Of a stretch of DNA of 64,000 nt, positions 36,931 to 48,996 are shown piece after piece. The notes below the pieces were generated by a model, which was given only the letters and a program-made list of their open reading frames with translations, did no database searches and was not told where the DNA came from. Source of the DNA: Eucalyptus grandis (taxonomy: Eukaryota > Streptophyta > Magnoliopsida > Myrtales > Myrtaceae); the NCBI RefSeq assembly GCF_016545825.1, contig NC_052619.1, forward strand, positions 10,555,501 to 10,619,500, read 5' to 3'. Within the stretch, counting starts at the first letter, position 1. Every line of letters starts with the position of its first letter. Made by a program: the position numbers and the translations under genes.

Positions 36931-37800
36931 CTTGTCTGAACGTTTATGCAGTTAATTCCTGCGGAGTTAGTTGCTTGGCATGGCTATGGCTACTATTAGA
37001 ACTGAACTGTGTGGGCACTTTAAACCTGTTATGGTTCTTGTTCTTTGTTTACTTAGGTAAATGTTCTGCTACTTTGCTAGGAAGGTTTGAGGCATTTGCT
37101 TGATAGTTGTAATGAACACGGTACTTGGTTTCCTTTACCAGCTTGGGTTTGGATGCTAAGAAGTTAGTGATGATTTCAAGACCCTTAATTTTTTAGTCAG
37201 AGGCAGGCTCTCTGGTTGAGCTCACTAGTAAAAATGTCTTTTACTTGGTCACAACTTAGATTTACCTGAATCTTTCAGGGAATTTAAAGAGAGGTCGGGC
37301 CTATACGAGTTGTGGCTGAGCAATAGATGCAATGGTGTTACGAGTTAGTTTGCACGATTACTGCAGCAAAAAAATCTCGGAAAGTTTGATTCGGGCCTGA
37401 AGAGTTTGGACTTTTGGATTGAATCAAAGATCTGGCATGCCTTTCTGTAACTCGAGCGAACATTGATAACTGAGTTGGCTCAATGGGTAGTAGAGTCTGG
37501 TTTAGATGCGAGTCCGGGAGACGAATCAAATCAAGTTGTGCTCAAGCTACGTAGTAGTTTAGTGAAGTAGCTTGAACGAGCATTTGTAGATTTAGCCTAT
37601 CATTTTATGAGTCAATTTTGTGCATTTATTTTTGTGCTATTCATGTTACTGATGTCGATCATCATCATACTATTGACGAGTGAAATTAACACGAGAGGAC
37701 CTGTGACTGAAGAAAAGCTCCAAAATAAATGATTTTAGCGCTTATGAAAAGAAAATTGATTGTTTAATCCCTTTTATGCCCATGTCACGTTGAGGTACTT

Positions 37801-37953
37801 CAGAAGAAAAAACTGTAAATTCGGAAAAAATATAATGTAAATTTCAAACTGCAAAATCCTAAACGCAGAAGATAAAGCAGAAGAAAAAACTGTAAATCGG
37901 AAAAAATAAAATATAAATTCCAAACTGCAAAATCTTAACTGCAGAAGATAAAG
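37801..37953. repeat. Two-copy tandem repeat, unit about 77 bp
   Basis: CAGAAGAAAAAACTGTAAAT starts at 37801 and again at 37878. Both copies go on through CGGAAAAAAT, TTCAAACTGCAAAATC (CCAAACTGCAAAATC in copy 2) and GCAGAAGATAAAGC. Copy 2 differs by a few substitutions and small indels. Confidence 0.85.
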
Positions 37954-38005
37954 CTATAAAATCTTATCCAATTTATCGTAATCGATTGGATGTTGAAACA
38001 CCGAA

Positions 38006-38065
38006 AAAAATCAATGGCTTATCGAATCATCTATTAAAAATCAATGGCTTATCGAATCATCTATT
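38006..38065. repeat. Perfect 30-bp tandem duplication
   Basis: The unit AAAAATCAATGGCTTATCGA plus ATCATCTATT occurs twice head-to-tail without a mismatch, which points to a recent duplication. Confidence 0.92.
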
Positions 38066-38113
38066 GAGTCACGAAAAAAGTCAACAAAACAAAATGGTTG
38101 GAATATGAATGTG

Positions 38114-38619
38114 ATATTACCTAGGGGTGATTAGTTCCTAATTTTAGGAACTAAAGATTGGACTGTTTGGTCTTAGGACCAAGAATCGGATCTGATTATC
38201 AGTTTTGGTCTAATCTAATAGAGTCCGTCACTTTTTTTTTTTTTAATTTTAAAATTTCACATAAAAGAGTAGCCGTGCACAATGAGAAAAAGCGACAGAT
38301 CTTAAGATATTAATGGAAGCAATATTGAGTGAAGAGTTATTGTGTCGTAACTTATGGTATCATTAGACAAGATAATATTTAACTCACATTTCATTAAGTT
38401 TTTTGAAGAAATAATAAAAAAAGGTATTTGTATTTGGTCCAATCAAATCTAGTCCGATTCCCTCTTGGAATTGAGAATCGGATTGCCAGATATCGATTCT
38501 AATTTTAAGAACCGAGAACTGGACCGACACACCAAATAACTAGATTGAATTGACTGATTCGGTCCAATCCGAGCGGTTCTCAAGTTGGACAATCCGTTTT
38601 GCACACCTCTAATGTTACC
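38114..38619. mobile_element. Non-autonomous transposon, short inverted termini
   Basis: The element spans about 38122-38611, starting TAGGGGTGATTAG and ending CACACCTCTA; the ends are inverted (TAGGGGTG versus TAGAGGTG). Flanks ATATTACC (38114-38121) and ATGTTACC (38612-38619) agree at 7 of 8 bases, as expected of an older target-site duplication. The interior is rich in GGACC/GGTCC and AATCGGAT words and has no coding frame. A Mutator or hAT-like origin is possible. Confidence 0.6.
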
Positions 38620-40520
38620 TATATTTTCCATTGTACTTTGGAAACATTGGCATCGTCCCAAGTCTAGCTTGACTTTTACTTTAAATAGTGTAATGGGGAA
38701 TCAAACTCCACTTGAGAACTCAATTCTGCTCGAATTAGATCATCGATTCTTTAAACCTTCAAATCGATTTGAGTCCAGTGAAGTTAGGTCCTAAAACTTC
38801 ACCTTACTAACTTTGCTCGCTCACAAAATCTTAACTTCATTCAAGATTATAAGATAATTTCCTTTTCTTTTTCCTTCTCCTTTTCGCTCAGATGAAAAGG
38901 CAAAATGACTGATTTTGATCTCGTGCCTATCCTAATGAAGGGCAAGCAAGGGAATTTTCATTCACTTGGAAAGAAGAAAGGTGGCATGTGGTGGGATTTT
39001 GGTGGCCATGGAGCCAAAGCCCACTCGTAAATGCCAATCATCATTCCATCCACGAATCCATATAATCCAGATTTTTCCAGATTCGGGCCGGGACATCTAA
39101 TGGTCCACTGGGACTAATTAATGGGTCTGTCTGTTCTTTCTTTCTTGTCCTGATTGGAATGAACTTTCTAATTGGTCAAGGTACAGTCATGAGCATTACT
39201 TAGATGCAAAATTAACTATATACAAAAATATAGTGGTGGGATGAATCTTGATCTCCATCCATGTGTGTGCGCACTCAAGATATCGTAAACATCATTCACA
39301 CGCAAAAGTAATTTAGCATAAATGTGTGCGAAATCCAAAGTTATAACCGACCGATCAGAAGAATGATTGGATGAAAACATCACTTTTGATGTATATATAA
39401 GCTCAGTAAATCTACGTGAGGCCTACACAAAAATCCATCCATGCGTGTTAAGAGAATTTTATCTTTCTGAATGTTCGATTACATTTTTTGGGATATTTTA
39501 TTACAAAATTCTTTTAACATATGTTTAGGATAAGAACCAAATAAAATATCTTCACAATTGTTAATTATACTAACTTTCCTCTGGTGAATATATAAGAATT
39601 TCGAATTTCCTTCCCCCTCAATCATTGGAACTGAATTATCCACGGGCCTTCTTGGCCTGGCTCGGAGACCCTTTTGCGTCGCGGGTCCCATTCGAGACTT
39701 TCACGACCAATTTTTCTTCGTCTTTCAATTATTTTTTTTTTCTTTTCCAAATATTGGGAGGGTAGAAAAGAAAAAAGGAAAAAGAAAATGGAGAGTTCGA
39801 AAGCCAGGTGCTTTCTAGAACATGAGTTTATTGGACATTAAATGTGTGGCTGTTGATTCATGGGCATTGCTTCAGCCGCTATCATTGCATGCATGTGGCG
39901 AAGACTTCTAGAACGCGGGCGCTAGATACTTCAAAACGAAGCCCATTGGATTCCAAATCAGCTTTGGACTTGCTGGATCAGTGGAATTATTTATTTGTGA
40001 AAATAAGTTTCGTCCACTTCCTCGCGAGTTACGAAAGTCGGTCGCCCTTAAAAAATTTAGAAATTCATCGGAGAAAAATATGATTTGATTCCGCATTATG
40101 TAACCGGTGATGAGAATCGATGTTGTCCAATCGATAAAATTTTATATATACATATATGATATTATAAAGATGGGACCCATTCCCCAAAGAACCTTCAACT
40201 TTATATCTAGGTTTAAATCTATTCTGAACAATTTATTAGTCCCCAATCTTCTCGTGCTTCCCAAAGTCAGCCATTAATTTCTTCAATATTATCAATATCA
40301 AGAGGTTGTTATTATTCTTTATAAGGTGAGGGTATTGATGAAAACACTGGCTTTGATAATAAATTTCTAATTGATTTTGATGTCGATAATTTTGAGTAAA
40401 TTAATGGTGATTTTTGAATGTTTGGATAGATTTGAAACTAGAGTTGACGTTGGAGTTTTTTTTATGAGACCAAAGAAAGTTGGGGACATAATTAAGACTA
40501 AACCTAAAGCTGCAGGTCTT

Positions 40521-41872
40521 TTTTTATAGGGTTAGGCCTATAAGATGAGCTTGTGATGATTACGAGGGGAGAAAACACAAAGATGGTGGTCTTAGCGAGT
40601 GAATCATTCTATCCAGAAATGAAAGGGCACGTGATATTCAAGGGGCTTACATGAGAGAGCATTACTAGGGCTGTGCAAAAGAACCGGGACCCGCCCGGAT
40701 TGTTCGGAACCGGATTGGAATCACCTGAAACCGGTGGTTTTGAGGGAACTAGTGGGTACCGGTCTGGTTCCCGGTTTCATGGGCGGATCCACCCACCTGG
40801 ATCGAACCGATTATATTATAATAATATAAATATTAAAATAAAATTTGAAATTACTAATTAGTAAATATAAGTTTTAGGGCTCCGTTTCCTCTCTTGATTT
40901 TCATGTTTTAATAAGAATTTAGTAAAGTGTGTAAGCTGCCTTTTAACAACTCAATAAATGGTTCATTCAAAGGATACTTTCGGGACTCGCGTATAACACT
41001 ATATTCAAGAATCTGTGGAGTACCGATGAAATTGTTTCTACAAAAAAAGAATCAATAAAGCAAATGTTGTAAGAGATTGAACATTGTTAGAGGATAAAGG
41101 AAAATATGATCTACATATGATGATCATTCAAAATCTTGAACTTAAAAAGTATTATAGATTTTAACTGAAATGATTCAAAAATAGGAAAAAAAAACTTATT
41201 TCTCTTCTTTGGTAGTGTTTTCCAATAAAATAAAGAAAAGTGGTACCCTTAATTAAATCAGTTCGATTTAAAGAAAAATATTACTCGATATGAAAAATAC
41301 TCACGGTGGGATTTGGAAAATGATATTATTATTGGTGAGACCGGTTTTATGGATCCACTCAGAAACCGGATCGGATCAGCGGTCTGGTTCTTGGGTGAAT
41401 CCATGCAATAACGGATGGTTCTCGGTTTCAATTTTTTAGAACCGGTTTTTAGCGGGAGGTTCTCGGTTCTAGGCCGGGAACCACCCACTTGAAGCATGCA
41501 CACCCATAAGCATTACTTATTTAGAATTGAAAGTTTGGGATTCTTTTAGGAAATTAGGCATATATGAATGGGCTTCCGATGAGTACAACAGGTAAAAAAG
41601 ACACTGCCGGCGGTCTTGACTAGGGAATCGTCGTCTCTAGAAATGAAAAGGGAACGGGATATTCAATGGGGTATATGATTGAGCATTACGCACTCAGAAA
41701 TGAAAGTTTTAAGGGTTCTCTAGGGAATTAGGCCTATAAAAGCGGGGGCTTGTGATGATTACAACCGCAGCAAAGACAATGCCGGCGGTCTTTACCGGGG
41801 AATCGTCGTATCTAGGAATCGTCGTATCTAGGCAGGGGATATTTGAGGGGGGAGGAGAATTGCGTGTTGGAA
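40521..41872. repeat. Three-copy dispersed/tandem repeat interrupted by transposons
   Basis: Three related segments of about 150-190 bp share the order TTAGGCCTATA.A, GGGCTT, GATGATTAC, GCGGTCTT, GAATC, TCTAG/CCAGAAATGAAA, GGGATATTCAA.GGG and GAGCATTAC. Copy A is about 40521-40666, copy B about 41509-41689 and copy C about 41690-41872, continuing at 42489. Copies A and B are separated by an 842-bp transposon (40667-41508) and copy C is split by a 616-bp transposon, so the array pre-dates both insertions. Confidence 0.7.
40658..41517. mobile_element. Mutator-like non-autonomous element with perfect 9-bp target-site duplication
   Basis: AGCATTACT flanks the insert on both sides (40658-40666 and 41509-41517); 9-bp duplications are typical of Mutator-like elements. 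The 842-bp insert begins AGGGCTGTGCAAAAGAACCG and ends GCATGCACACCCATA, so the termini are roughly inverted (GGGCTGTGCA against GGGTGTGCAT). Both ends are dense in GGTTC/GAACC and CCGG words; the middle is AT-rich and non-coding. Confidence 0.78.
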
Positions 41873-42494
41873 CCTATGTAGCACCGACACGAACACGTGA
41901 CATGCGACACGACACGACACGTCGACACGTCATTTCTTAAAAATAGAGAATTTCGACACGTTCCGACACGTTATATATTAAATATATTATAATAATAATA
42001 ATAGCCTAGAATTAATTTATACGAAAAATATTAAATAATATCATTCATTATTTTAATTTGTTACAATAATACACAAATTTTAGAGGAAAAAAAACATTGT
42101 TTAAAGAAAAATGCTGAAATGATATTTTTAAATTTATTTATTTATCATATATAGAATTTTTTTATTACTTCTTTCATAGTAAAAGACCTTTTTAAAAAAT
42201 AAAACAATTCTAAAAATACAAAACTGAAAAAAAAATTGATCCCATGCATGTATATTTATACCAATTTTATTACTTCTTTTATTACTTCTTTTGTGTATAT
42301 TTATATTTTGACCACTCAAGTATTAGAAATTTTAAAATTGACCCCGTGCGTGTCAGAATCGGGTGTCGGAATCCTGGACTCGCATGGCGTGTCGGAAAGA
42401 GTTGATCACGTGTCGGATTTTTCGACACTCATTGACCGCGTGTCGGACACGACACGAAGGCTTTCGGAGAGTGTCCGTGCTTCATAGGTTGGAA
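41867..42494. mobile_element. Terminal-inverted-repeat transposon with GACACG-rich ends
   Basis: The element spans 41873-42488. The left terminus CCTATGTAGCACCGACAC and the reverse complement of the right terminus, CCTATGAAGCACGGACAC, match at 16 of 18 positions. TTGGAA flanks both sides (41867-41872 and 42489-42494). Both ends carry repeated GACACG/CGTGTC words; the centre is AT-rich without coding capacity. The superfamily is uncertain because a 6-bp duplication fits no common class cleanly. Confidence 0.75.
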
Positions 42495-42937
42495 CCCGTC
42501 ACTGTGGAACGGGACTATAGAGTATAGAGTCCACCGCACAGCCGCGTGCGCAAGAAGAAAAGAGAGAGAGAGAGAGAGAGACCGAAGAAACCGAGAGGCG
42601 GACCTGAGTCGTGCCTTCGTTCGTATCCAAATTCATGTCCCGATCTCATCACACATGACTTGGATTACTTTACTCTCTCCTTGAGGATCTTGAGTATTAT
42701 TATATAGGGACAGCTCATTGCGTGGACCGGTCGGAGAGGGGGGATTAAATTAATGGGCAACTTGGGTTATGTCAGGAGAAGCACGCAAGAAATGAGGGCA
42801 GCCGTTCGGCCTGAGGCCTCGAGGGGATGAAGAAGAAACCGAGGAGGAAGCTGAAGATGGAAGCTTGGCGTTAAAGGGCAGAGGCGAAAAGCAGCGCGGA
42901 CATCGGTACGAGAAAAGGGTCGGCGCCGACAGCAGCG

Positions 42938-45900
42938 ATGGTGGAGTCTCCGAATCCTTCGTCGACGGCTTCGAAGGGTAGCGACGGCGGCAGCAGTGCG
43001 ATCAGTATCGACGGGACGGTGAAAAGCCATCATGGGAGCTGCGACGGCGACGGGAAGCAGGGGTCCGGGTTCGCTCCGGCGACGCCGTCGAGCGGGAGCG
43101 GCTCCTTCGCCTTGCGCAATCTGAGGATCGTGCTGCTGTTCGCCGGACTCGGGGTCTCGTGCTTGCTCCTCTACGGCTCGGCCAACCCTCTTGCAGCGTT
43201 CTTGCCCAGTTCGTTCTATCCTGCCCGCACCGCTTCCAAGGTTGGTAACTGATTCTTGGACACGTAGTACTCCTCCTCCTCCTCCTCCTCCTCCTCCTGT
43301 CTCCGTCATGAATTCTGTGCGTTTCCGCCGACACAGTTTTGATAGTTTTCACATGACAAAGCAAATCTCAATCGTTGGATCCATTTGGTTTCGAATTTCC
43401 TAATTAGTATCTAGAATTGGGATGATTGAATCGCCCTACTTGTTTGCCTCCTCTTTGTGCAAAGCTCAATTGAGATAAAAACACAGTCTTTGCTCTTGTC
43501 CCCGGGGGGGGGGGATGAACAGTTTTTCTGCCATAATACACAAAAATATCTGCACAATTCTCCAGAGGCATTAGGCTTAGAGCAGACCCTCTAGCTATGA
43601 GATGGAGGCTGTAAAAAAAACTAGGGAGCTTTTAATTCAGGTCTTGTTCTTCCATGTAAGCTTCCGTCTTGTAGATGAAAGTCAAATCTCTGGAAAGTGA
43701 AAGTTGCAGTGGTCTCTTTCTCTCTGTCCTCTTTTCACATTAGGGGCATGTTAAATTCTCTTCTTTAATTTCTCAGAGTAGGTAATTTAGACAGGCTTGA
43801 TGTTTGGGACAACATTCATCAAGATATGCTTCTCATATCACCCCCATCAAGACAGTAATTGCCACGTAATCAACATGCATGGCCTGGGGATTTTCACTTT
43901 CAAATATCAAATTTCGATTTTTCTTTTTCGTTCAAGGCCTTATAACTCCACTTAAATTCTTGCCAAATGTGCGATTCAAATGCATCATGGTCGGTGGCAA
44001 TTTCAAAACCACGTCCTCGGTTCACGCCTCATTTGCTGATCTTGTGGTTAGTATGGCATTAGGTGTTTGCAAGACGTCTTTATCAAAACCTATATTTGAT
44101 CCACTCTCTTTAGCCAGAACCCACAGAGCAAATTTCCACATTTGCAATCTGCTCCCACCACAATGTCCTAATTGCATTGTTCCCCCCTCCAAAAAGTGGA
44201 CGAAAATCTAGAAATAAGTGCGAACATAGATTAATTGATTTTCAATAGTTTGGTTAGAATAGTATTGGTTTGACCAAAGCGAAAAATTGTTTTCGGCGAC
44301 GGTCGATTAGATGAACCTACCCTGGTAAAAGACCCATTTATCCATTGAAAGAAATAAAAAAACAAATGATGCATTAAAGCCATAATATTTAGAGCCTAGC
44401 TCGGTCCACTTTGTTGATTCCACGCGCGTTCTTATTTATAGAACCAAGAAATGCAAAAAACAAAGAATAAAAGGGAAGAAGCTTATGTCCAATTCAGAAG
44501 AAGACAACAAAAGAAAACCAAGGTAAAAGAAATCAAATTAAAGTACATTTTTTCAGTCAGAAAACTTAACGTTTATGAAGTCCAAATCGTGGTGCGACGG
44601 CAATTGCAGGCCGTTGAGAAGATATGTTTTGTTGAATTAAATTGGAATAAAATTCAAAAGGTTGCAAGAAATTTAAGCCATCTCCCTTCGGGTTTTTCAC
44701 CACCTAACCATTGGAAAACTAGAATTTATCCTCGGTTTATTTATTTATAATTTTTGCTTTTTGGTCGAATTTATCCTCGGTTGACGATGCACTTTTTTTT
44801 TTCCTTAAATAATCGAAACTTTAATGGATGCATTTATAATAGGCATGTGGTCCCTTGTCTTTCCAGTTCTGACTGAGTGCCAGAGCACATGGAGCCACTC
44901 GATCCCATTGGTGGGTCTAGCACATGATGCGCATTGGCCAATTACGGCATCCCGCTGCCTTATAAAAGAAAAAGATCAAATATAATAATAACAAAAAAGA
45001 TTTTTTTTTTTTTTTTTTGAGAAAAAGAAGAAGATAAATTTATCAAGGTTGTCTCTTTCAATCGTTGTCCCACGTCACGGATCGTGCCGGTATATCCGTC
45101 AACAAAGGATAAATTTATTCACCTTTATGCTAGTGTGAACCGGATCTCCCACCTTTATCGTTTGAGAAAAGAAGAAGAAAAGGAGAAAATCGATGGCCCT
45201 TTTGTTTTGTCCTTGTAATCTTTGGATGCTTCCAACTGTTATCTGACATTGTAAGAATAATTAATGTAATTCTTAAGGTATTTTTTGGATAATTAGGTAT
45301 CTCCCCTTGCGACCAACCCACTTGCTAGTGGGATCATAAAGTGAAGTGATTTTATCTTCTTACTGTATGTATCATTATACTTTATATGATATATTGGGTG
45401 AGTGGACCTTCTCCAAATTGATTTGATTAGCAGCTTATGCTTTCCTGACCATTCATGCCAGTGACAAATTCGTGTGTAAGCCTATTCTCTTGTTTCATGG
45501 TAAAATTTGATCGGATTAGGAGAAAACTCTAGGATAATCGAGAAGACTAACGCGAATATTTGACGTGAGCACAGATTAGTCGTGCTTGACTCGATTACCT
45601 ATCTCACCGGCTTGAGCTTGATTGATGAGGAACCTACAGTTGTTCAGATTTACATGTGAATCATTGAGTTTCTAAGGCTAGGAGAAGTAAGAGCTCCTGC
45701 AAAAAATTTCAGGTTAATGGCACGTTCAACAACTTGGACAGAGTCCTTAAGGAGGCGTCCATGGAGGACAAGACGGTGATACTGACGACCCTGAACGACG
45801 CGTGGGCAGAGCCGGGCTCTATATTCGACGTCTTCCTCGAGAGCTTCAAGAGAGGCAATGGGACACTCAAACTCTTGGACCATCTCGTGATCGTCGCGCT

Positions 45901-46836
45901 CGACCACAAGGCCTATGTCCGCTGCTTGAAGCTGCACCCACACTGCTATGCCCTCCTGACCCAAGGCACCGACTTCTCCGGGGAGGCGGACTTCATGTCG
46001 GCCGACTATCTGCAGATGATGTGGAGGAGGATCGATTTCCTCAGGGAGATCCTTGAAAAGGGTTACAGCCTCATCTTCACGGTATCGAAGAAAAATTTGA
46101 ATTCGATTTCATTGAGGAACTCTGCTTCCTGCTCATGTTTAGTATTACTAGTCTTCTCCTAGTTAGATGCGAGTTGTTTTTGTCGTTGGTTTTGACAGGA
46201 CACGGATATCATGTGGCTCCGGGATCCGTTTCCAAGGTTCTATACTGACGCGGATTTCCAAATTGCTTGCGATTACTTCGGGGGGAACCCGTCCGACAGA
46301 AACAATGCGCCAAACGGTGGGTTCACCTACGTGAAGTCGAACAACAGGACGGTCGAGTTCTACAAATTCTGGTACCGCTCCAGAGAACAGTATCCCGGGA
46401 AGCATGACCAGGACGTGCTGAACGAGATCAAGATGGACCCCTTCCTTGATGAAATCGGGCTCCGGATGAAGTTCCTGGACACGGCGTATTTTGGGGGGTT
46501 CTGCCAGGCGAGCAGGGACTTGAATCTGGTCTGCACGATGCACGCCAACTGCTGCGTCGGCCTCGACAACAAGATCCACGACCTCAAAATTCTGCTCGAC
46601 GATTGGAGACAATACATGAAGCCGCTCCCTAACGCAAACCCATCCCTGTCCTGGAGCGTCCCGCAAGACTGCAAGTATGTTATAAGTTATGCGTTGATTA
46701 GAAACATCATGGAACTAAACAAAGCACGTGTTATTTGTTCGACTTTTCGACGCCTGCTGACGTATTTTCTGTCTGGCATTGATTACTCAGGGGGTCCTTC
46801 AACAAGCCGCATCATCATCATAAGCAGCAAGATTAA
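42938..46836 (+). CDS. Nucleotide-diphospho-sugar transferase, GT77-type, At4g15970-like
   Basis: Predicted type II Golgi-membrane glycosyltransferase of the plant 'nucleotide-diphospho-sugar transferase' family (DUF271/GT77 type), whose relatives act on cell-wall glycans or glycoproteins. The donor and acceptor of this member are unknown to me. Exons: 42938-43240, 45713-46081, 46199-46674 and 46791-46836, giving 397 residues. The first 60 residues are Ser/Gly-rich and cytosolic; a single membrane anchor follows at about 62-80 (LRIVLLFAGLGVSCLLLYG). The catalytic region carries the metal/nucleotide-sugar DxD motif DTDIMWLRDPF at the start of exon 3. It also has GGFTYVKSNNRT and the downstream LDTAYFGGFCQ and CTMHANCC. 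A run of four histidines near the C-terminus (KPHHHHKQQD) is unusual. Intron 1 is 2.5 kb. The start is the first ATG in frame; the array of termini and phase is consistent throughout. Confidence 0.9.
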
Positions 46837-48996
46837 CACGGGGAATCACTCCATTTTGTGTATGCACATTCAAGGATTCTTACTTTCTTTTATAAACGTG
46901 TGATAAGTTCTGCAAATTTTTTTTCCATGCCTTTTCTCATTGCTTTGGGAAATGTCAATATAGTTTTAGGTTTGCCTCTTCAATTCCATGTTGGATTCAA
47001 TATGTCTATTGTTAGGGGAAATTGAAAGAAAGTCTTTTTTTTTTTTTTTGCACACCCTTTTGCTTGCTTGTACACGGACTGATTCCAAATCATGTACGTG
47101 ATGGTGAGTGGTTCAAATCTAATCTAATGTGCTAGGACCTCTGACTGTTTTCATGAACCTTCAGTTACTTCGGGGTGAGCACCGGTCCTGGCCCAACTGG
47201 CTTACTAGTCCGGACTAGCGGAACTAGCTGCCCTAAAAAAATAAAATAAAATTGTTGGCCGGCTTATTGGGATCTCGATAGTCTCTGCGGTAAGAACATG
47301 CCTTCTTCGCGCTCCTGGTGGGGAATTCGCATTAGTGGCTTTTAGTGCAGCGGTTAATCGGGTTTGTCCCATTATAAGTCAGGGACTTTTGATGACCAGT
47401 ATTCTTGGCATGGATAATTTGGACAAGAAAATTTGCTGAATTGACTGAGGGTTTGGGCAACATAGTTGAAAGGCGTAGTGATAAAATCTTGGTTCTAGTA
47501 GCAGACGCAGAGTGTAGGCAAGGAAAGTCGGATAATTTGATGACTAGGATACCTAACTGTTTGTTTTAAAAAAATGATAAACTGCGTGCATATATTAGAA
47601 GAAAAAAAAGAAAAGGTACAGCCAGTCTCGGTCCAACCCAAGAATCGGACTGGAACCGACTGGTCTAGCCCCAGTCCGATTCCTAAAACCAGGATGGAAA
47701 CCAGGCTAATCCATATGAAGCAATGCGATGCACCTAATAATTTTGTGTGGGATGATGTCTCTAAGTGTTGGAGGCAAATGACTCGAAGAAGAGCCGAGAA
47801 TCTTGGTGAATAAATGAAAATGTTTTACGACGATACTATATGCAAGGTGATTGAACAAAAAGAAACTTCCTCATTTTTGAGTATTAATTTCCTCGTGTTA
47901 TGCACAATCAAACAAAAAGAAACTTCCTCAATTTCGTCATGTTATGTGTGATCAATCAAACAAAAAGAAGCTTGCTCAATTTCGTCATGTTATGTGTGAT
48001 CAATATATTAAAAATGCTTTTCTAATTAACTATGACTGAATAGTACCCCGAAAAGACGCTCAGTGACAAGATCCTTAACATGAAAGAAGAAAAATCCGCT
48101 GCCATCCTTGGGAGCAGACACCAACGGTCCAGCTTTTAAGTTATCTGATTTTGTCAGTTTCTTAAATTGGAACCAGTCACCCTTCTAAATAATCTGATAC
48201 AGCACCACATAGGGCGCAAGGAGCCTAAAACGAGCTTCAACAGATTCTTTTAACAGATAGGTGTTACACTCAACCGCACAAAGCACGCATTTCCCAGGAC
48301 TCTCAAAATCTGAGAAAAACCTGCACTTTTGCTGGTGCAAGGATGTGGTCTTCGCAGATAGTTTAAAGCAATTCAATATAGGTGTTACGATCCCAGGTTG
48401 GGAAAGCACAAGGACATCAAATTCACCCCATCAATCCATCTTTACTAACAGTTTCCCACCCCGACACGAAACCGAACACGATCAGGTTATCTTCCACAAC
48501 CGACACAGGAGAGTAAACAAAAGCTGATCTTTCAAAAGCAACAGCAGAGCAGATTCAAAGAGATGCGTTCCTCGGGCATGCGAGTGACTGACCTTAGAAG
48601 GTCGAATACTTCTCCACTACGGATTTGTTATGTGTAAAATCATCCATGATGAGGACAATACATAGCCCACGACCTCGTAAAGTTAATCTGATAATGTTAA
48701 CTCCAAGAAACAACGTAGGGTCCCTTCAATATAAAAAACTGAAGCTATCAATATAGCAAGTAAAGTGTGCCCAAAAATAGGGGGAAAAGTGGCTTACAGG
48801 GAACCCCGAAATGTTATCAGATTCTCCTCCATGATACTTTCAATAGCAGTTCCCCAGTAAAGATCAAGCAGTGCCTCATCAGAGTCATTTCCAAGATCAT
48901 GATCCCCCAGTACTCAACTCTTCGAGCAGAAACGGGAGAGAAGCAGAAATATGTCACCTCAAAGGTTTTCCACAGCCACATGTGAAACTTAAAATG
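46837..48996. other. Intergenic between convergent genes
   Basis: This holds the 3' ends of the glycosyltransferase (+) and STR8 (-) genes. Visible features are a T-run at about 47034-47050, GGTCC/GGACC-rich transposon-like scraps at about 47170-47260 and 47610-47700, and a 48-bp tandem repeat at 47906-48001. No gene is recognisable. The last several hundred bases may be a long STR8 3' UTR. Confidence 0.5.
47906..48001. repeat. 48-bp tandem repeat
   Basis: AATCAAACAAAAAGAA starts at 47906 and 47954, each followed by CTTCCTC or CTTGCTC, then AATTTCGTCATGTTATGTGT. A more diverged copy lies just upstream (about 47850-47905). Confidence 0.88.

Larger units (their letters stand above)
36931..42937. 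other. Intergenic, tandem repeats and nested transposons
   Basis: About 6 kb from the AGO1 3' end to the glycosyltransferase gene. It holds the AGO1 3' UTR, tandem repeats at 37801-37953 and 38006-38065, an about 490-bp element at 38122-38611, and a three-copy tandem array (about 40521-41872) carrying two transposon insertions. Poly-T runs occur at 38231-38243 and 39730-39740. A GA tract (about 42561-42581) and a TATA-like TATTATATAGG near 42695-42706 probably belong to the glycosyltransferase promoter. No protein-coding gene is recognisable. Confidence 0.6.

Noticed and set aside
37801..38065. Tandem repeats that might be taken for a CRISPR-like or satellite array
   Set aside because: Only two copies of each unit, no spacers, and a plant genome context.
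42767..43364. Minus-strand Arg-rich open frames overlapping the glycosyltransferase first exon
   Set aside because: They are antisense shadows of a coding exon and a CCT-repeat in the intron.
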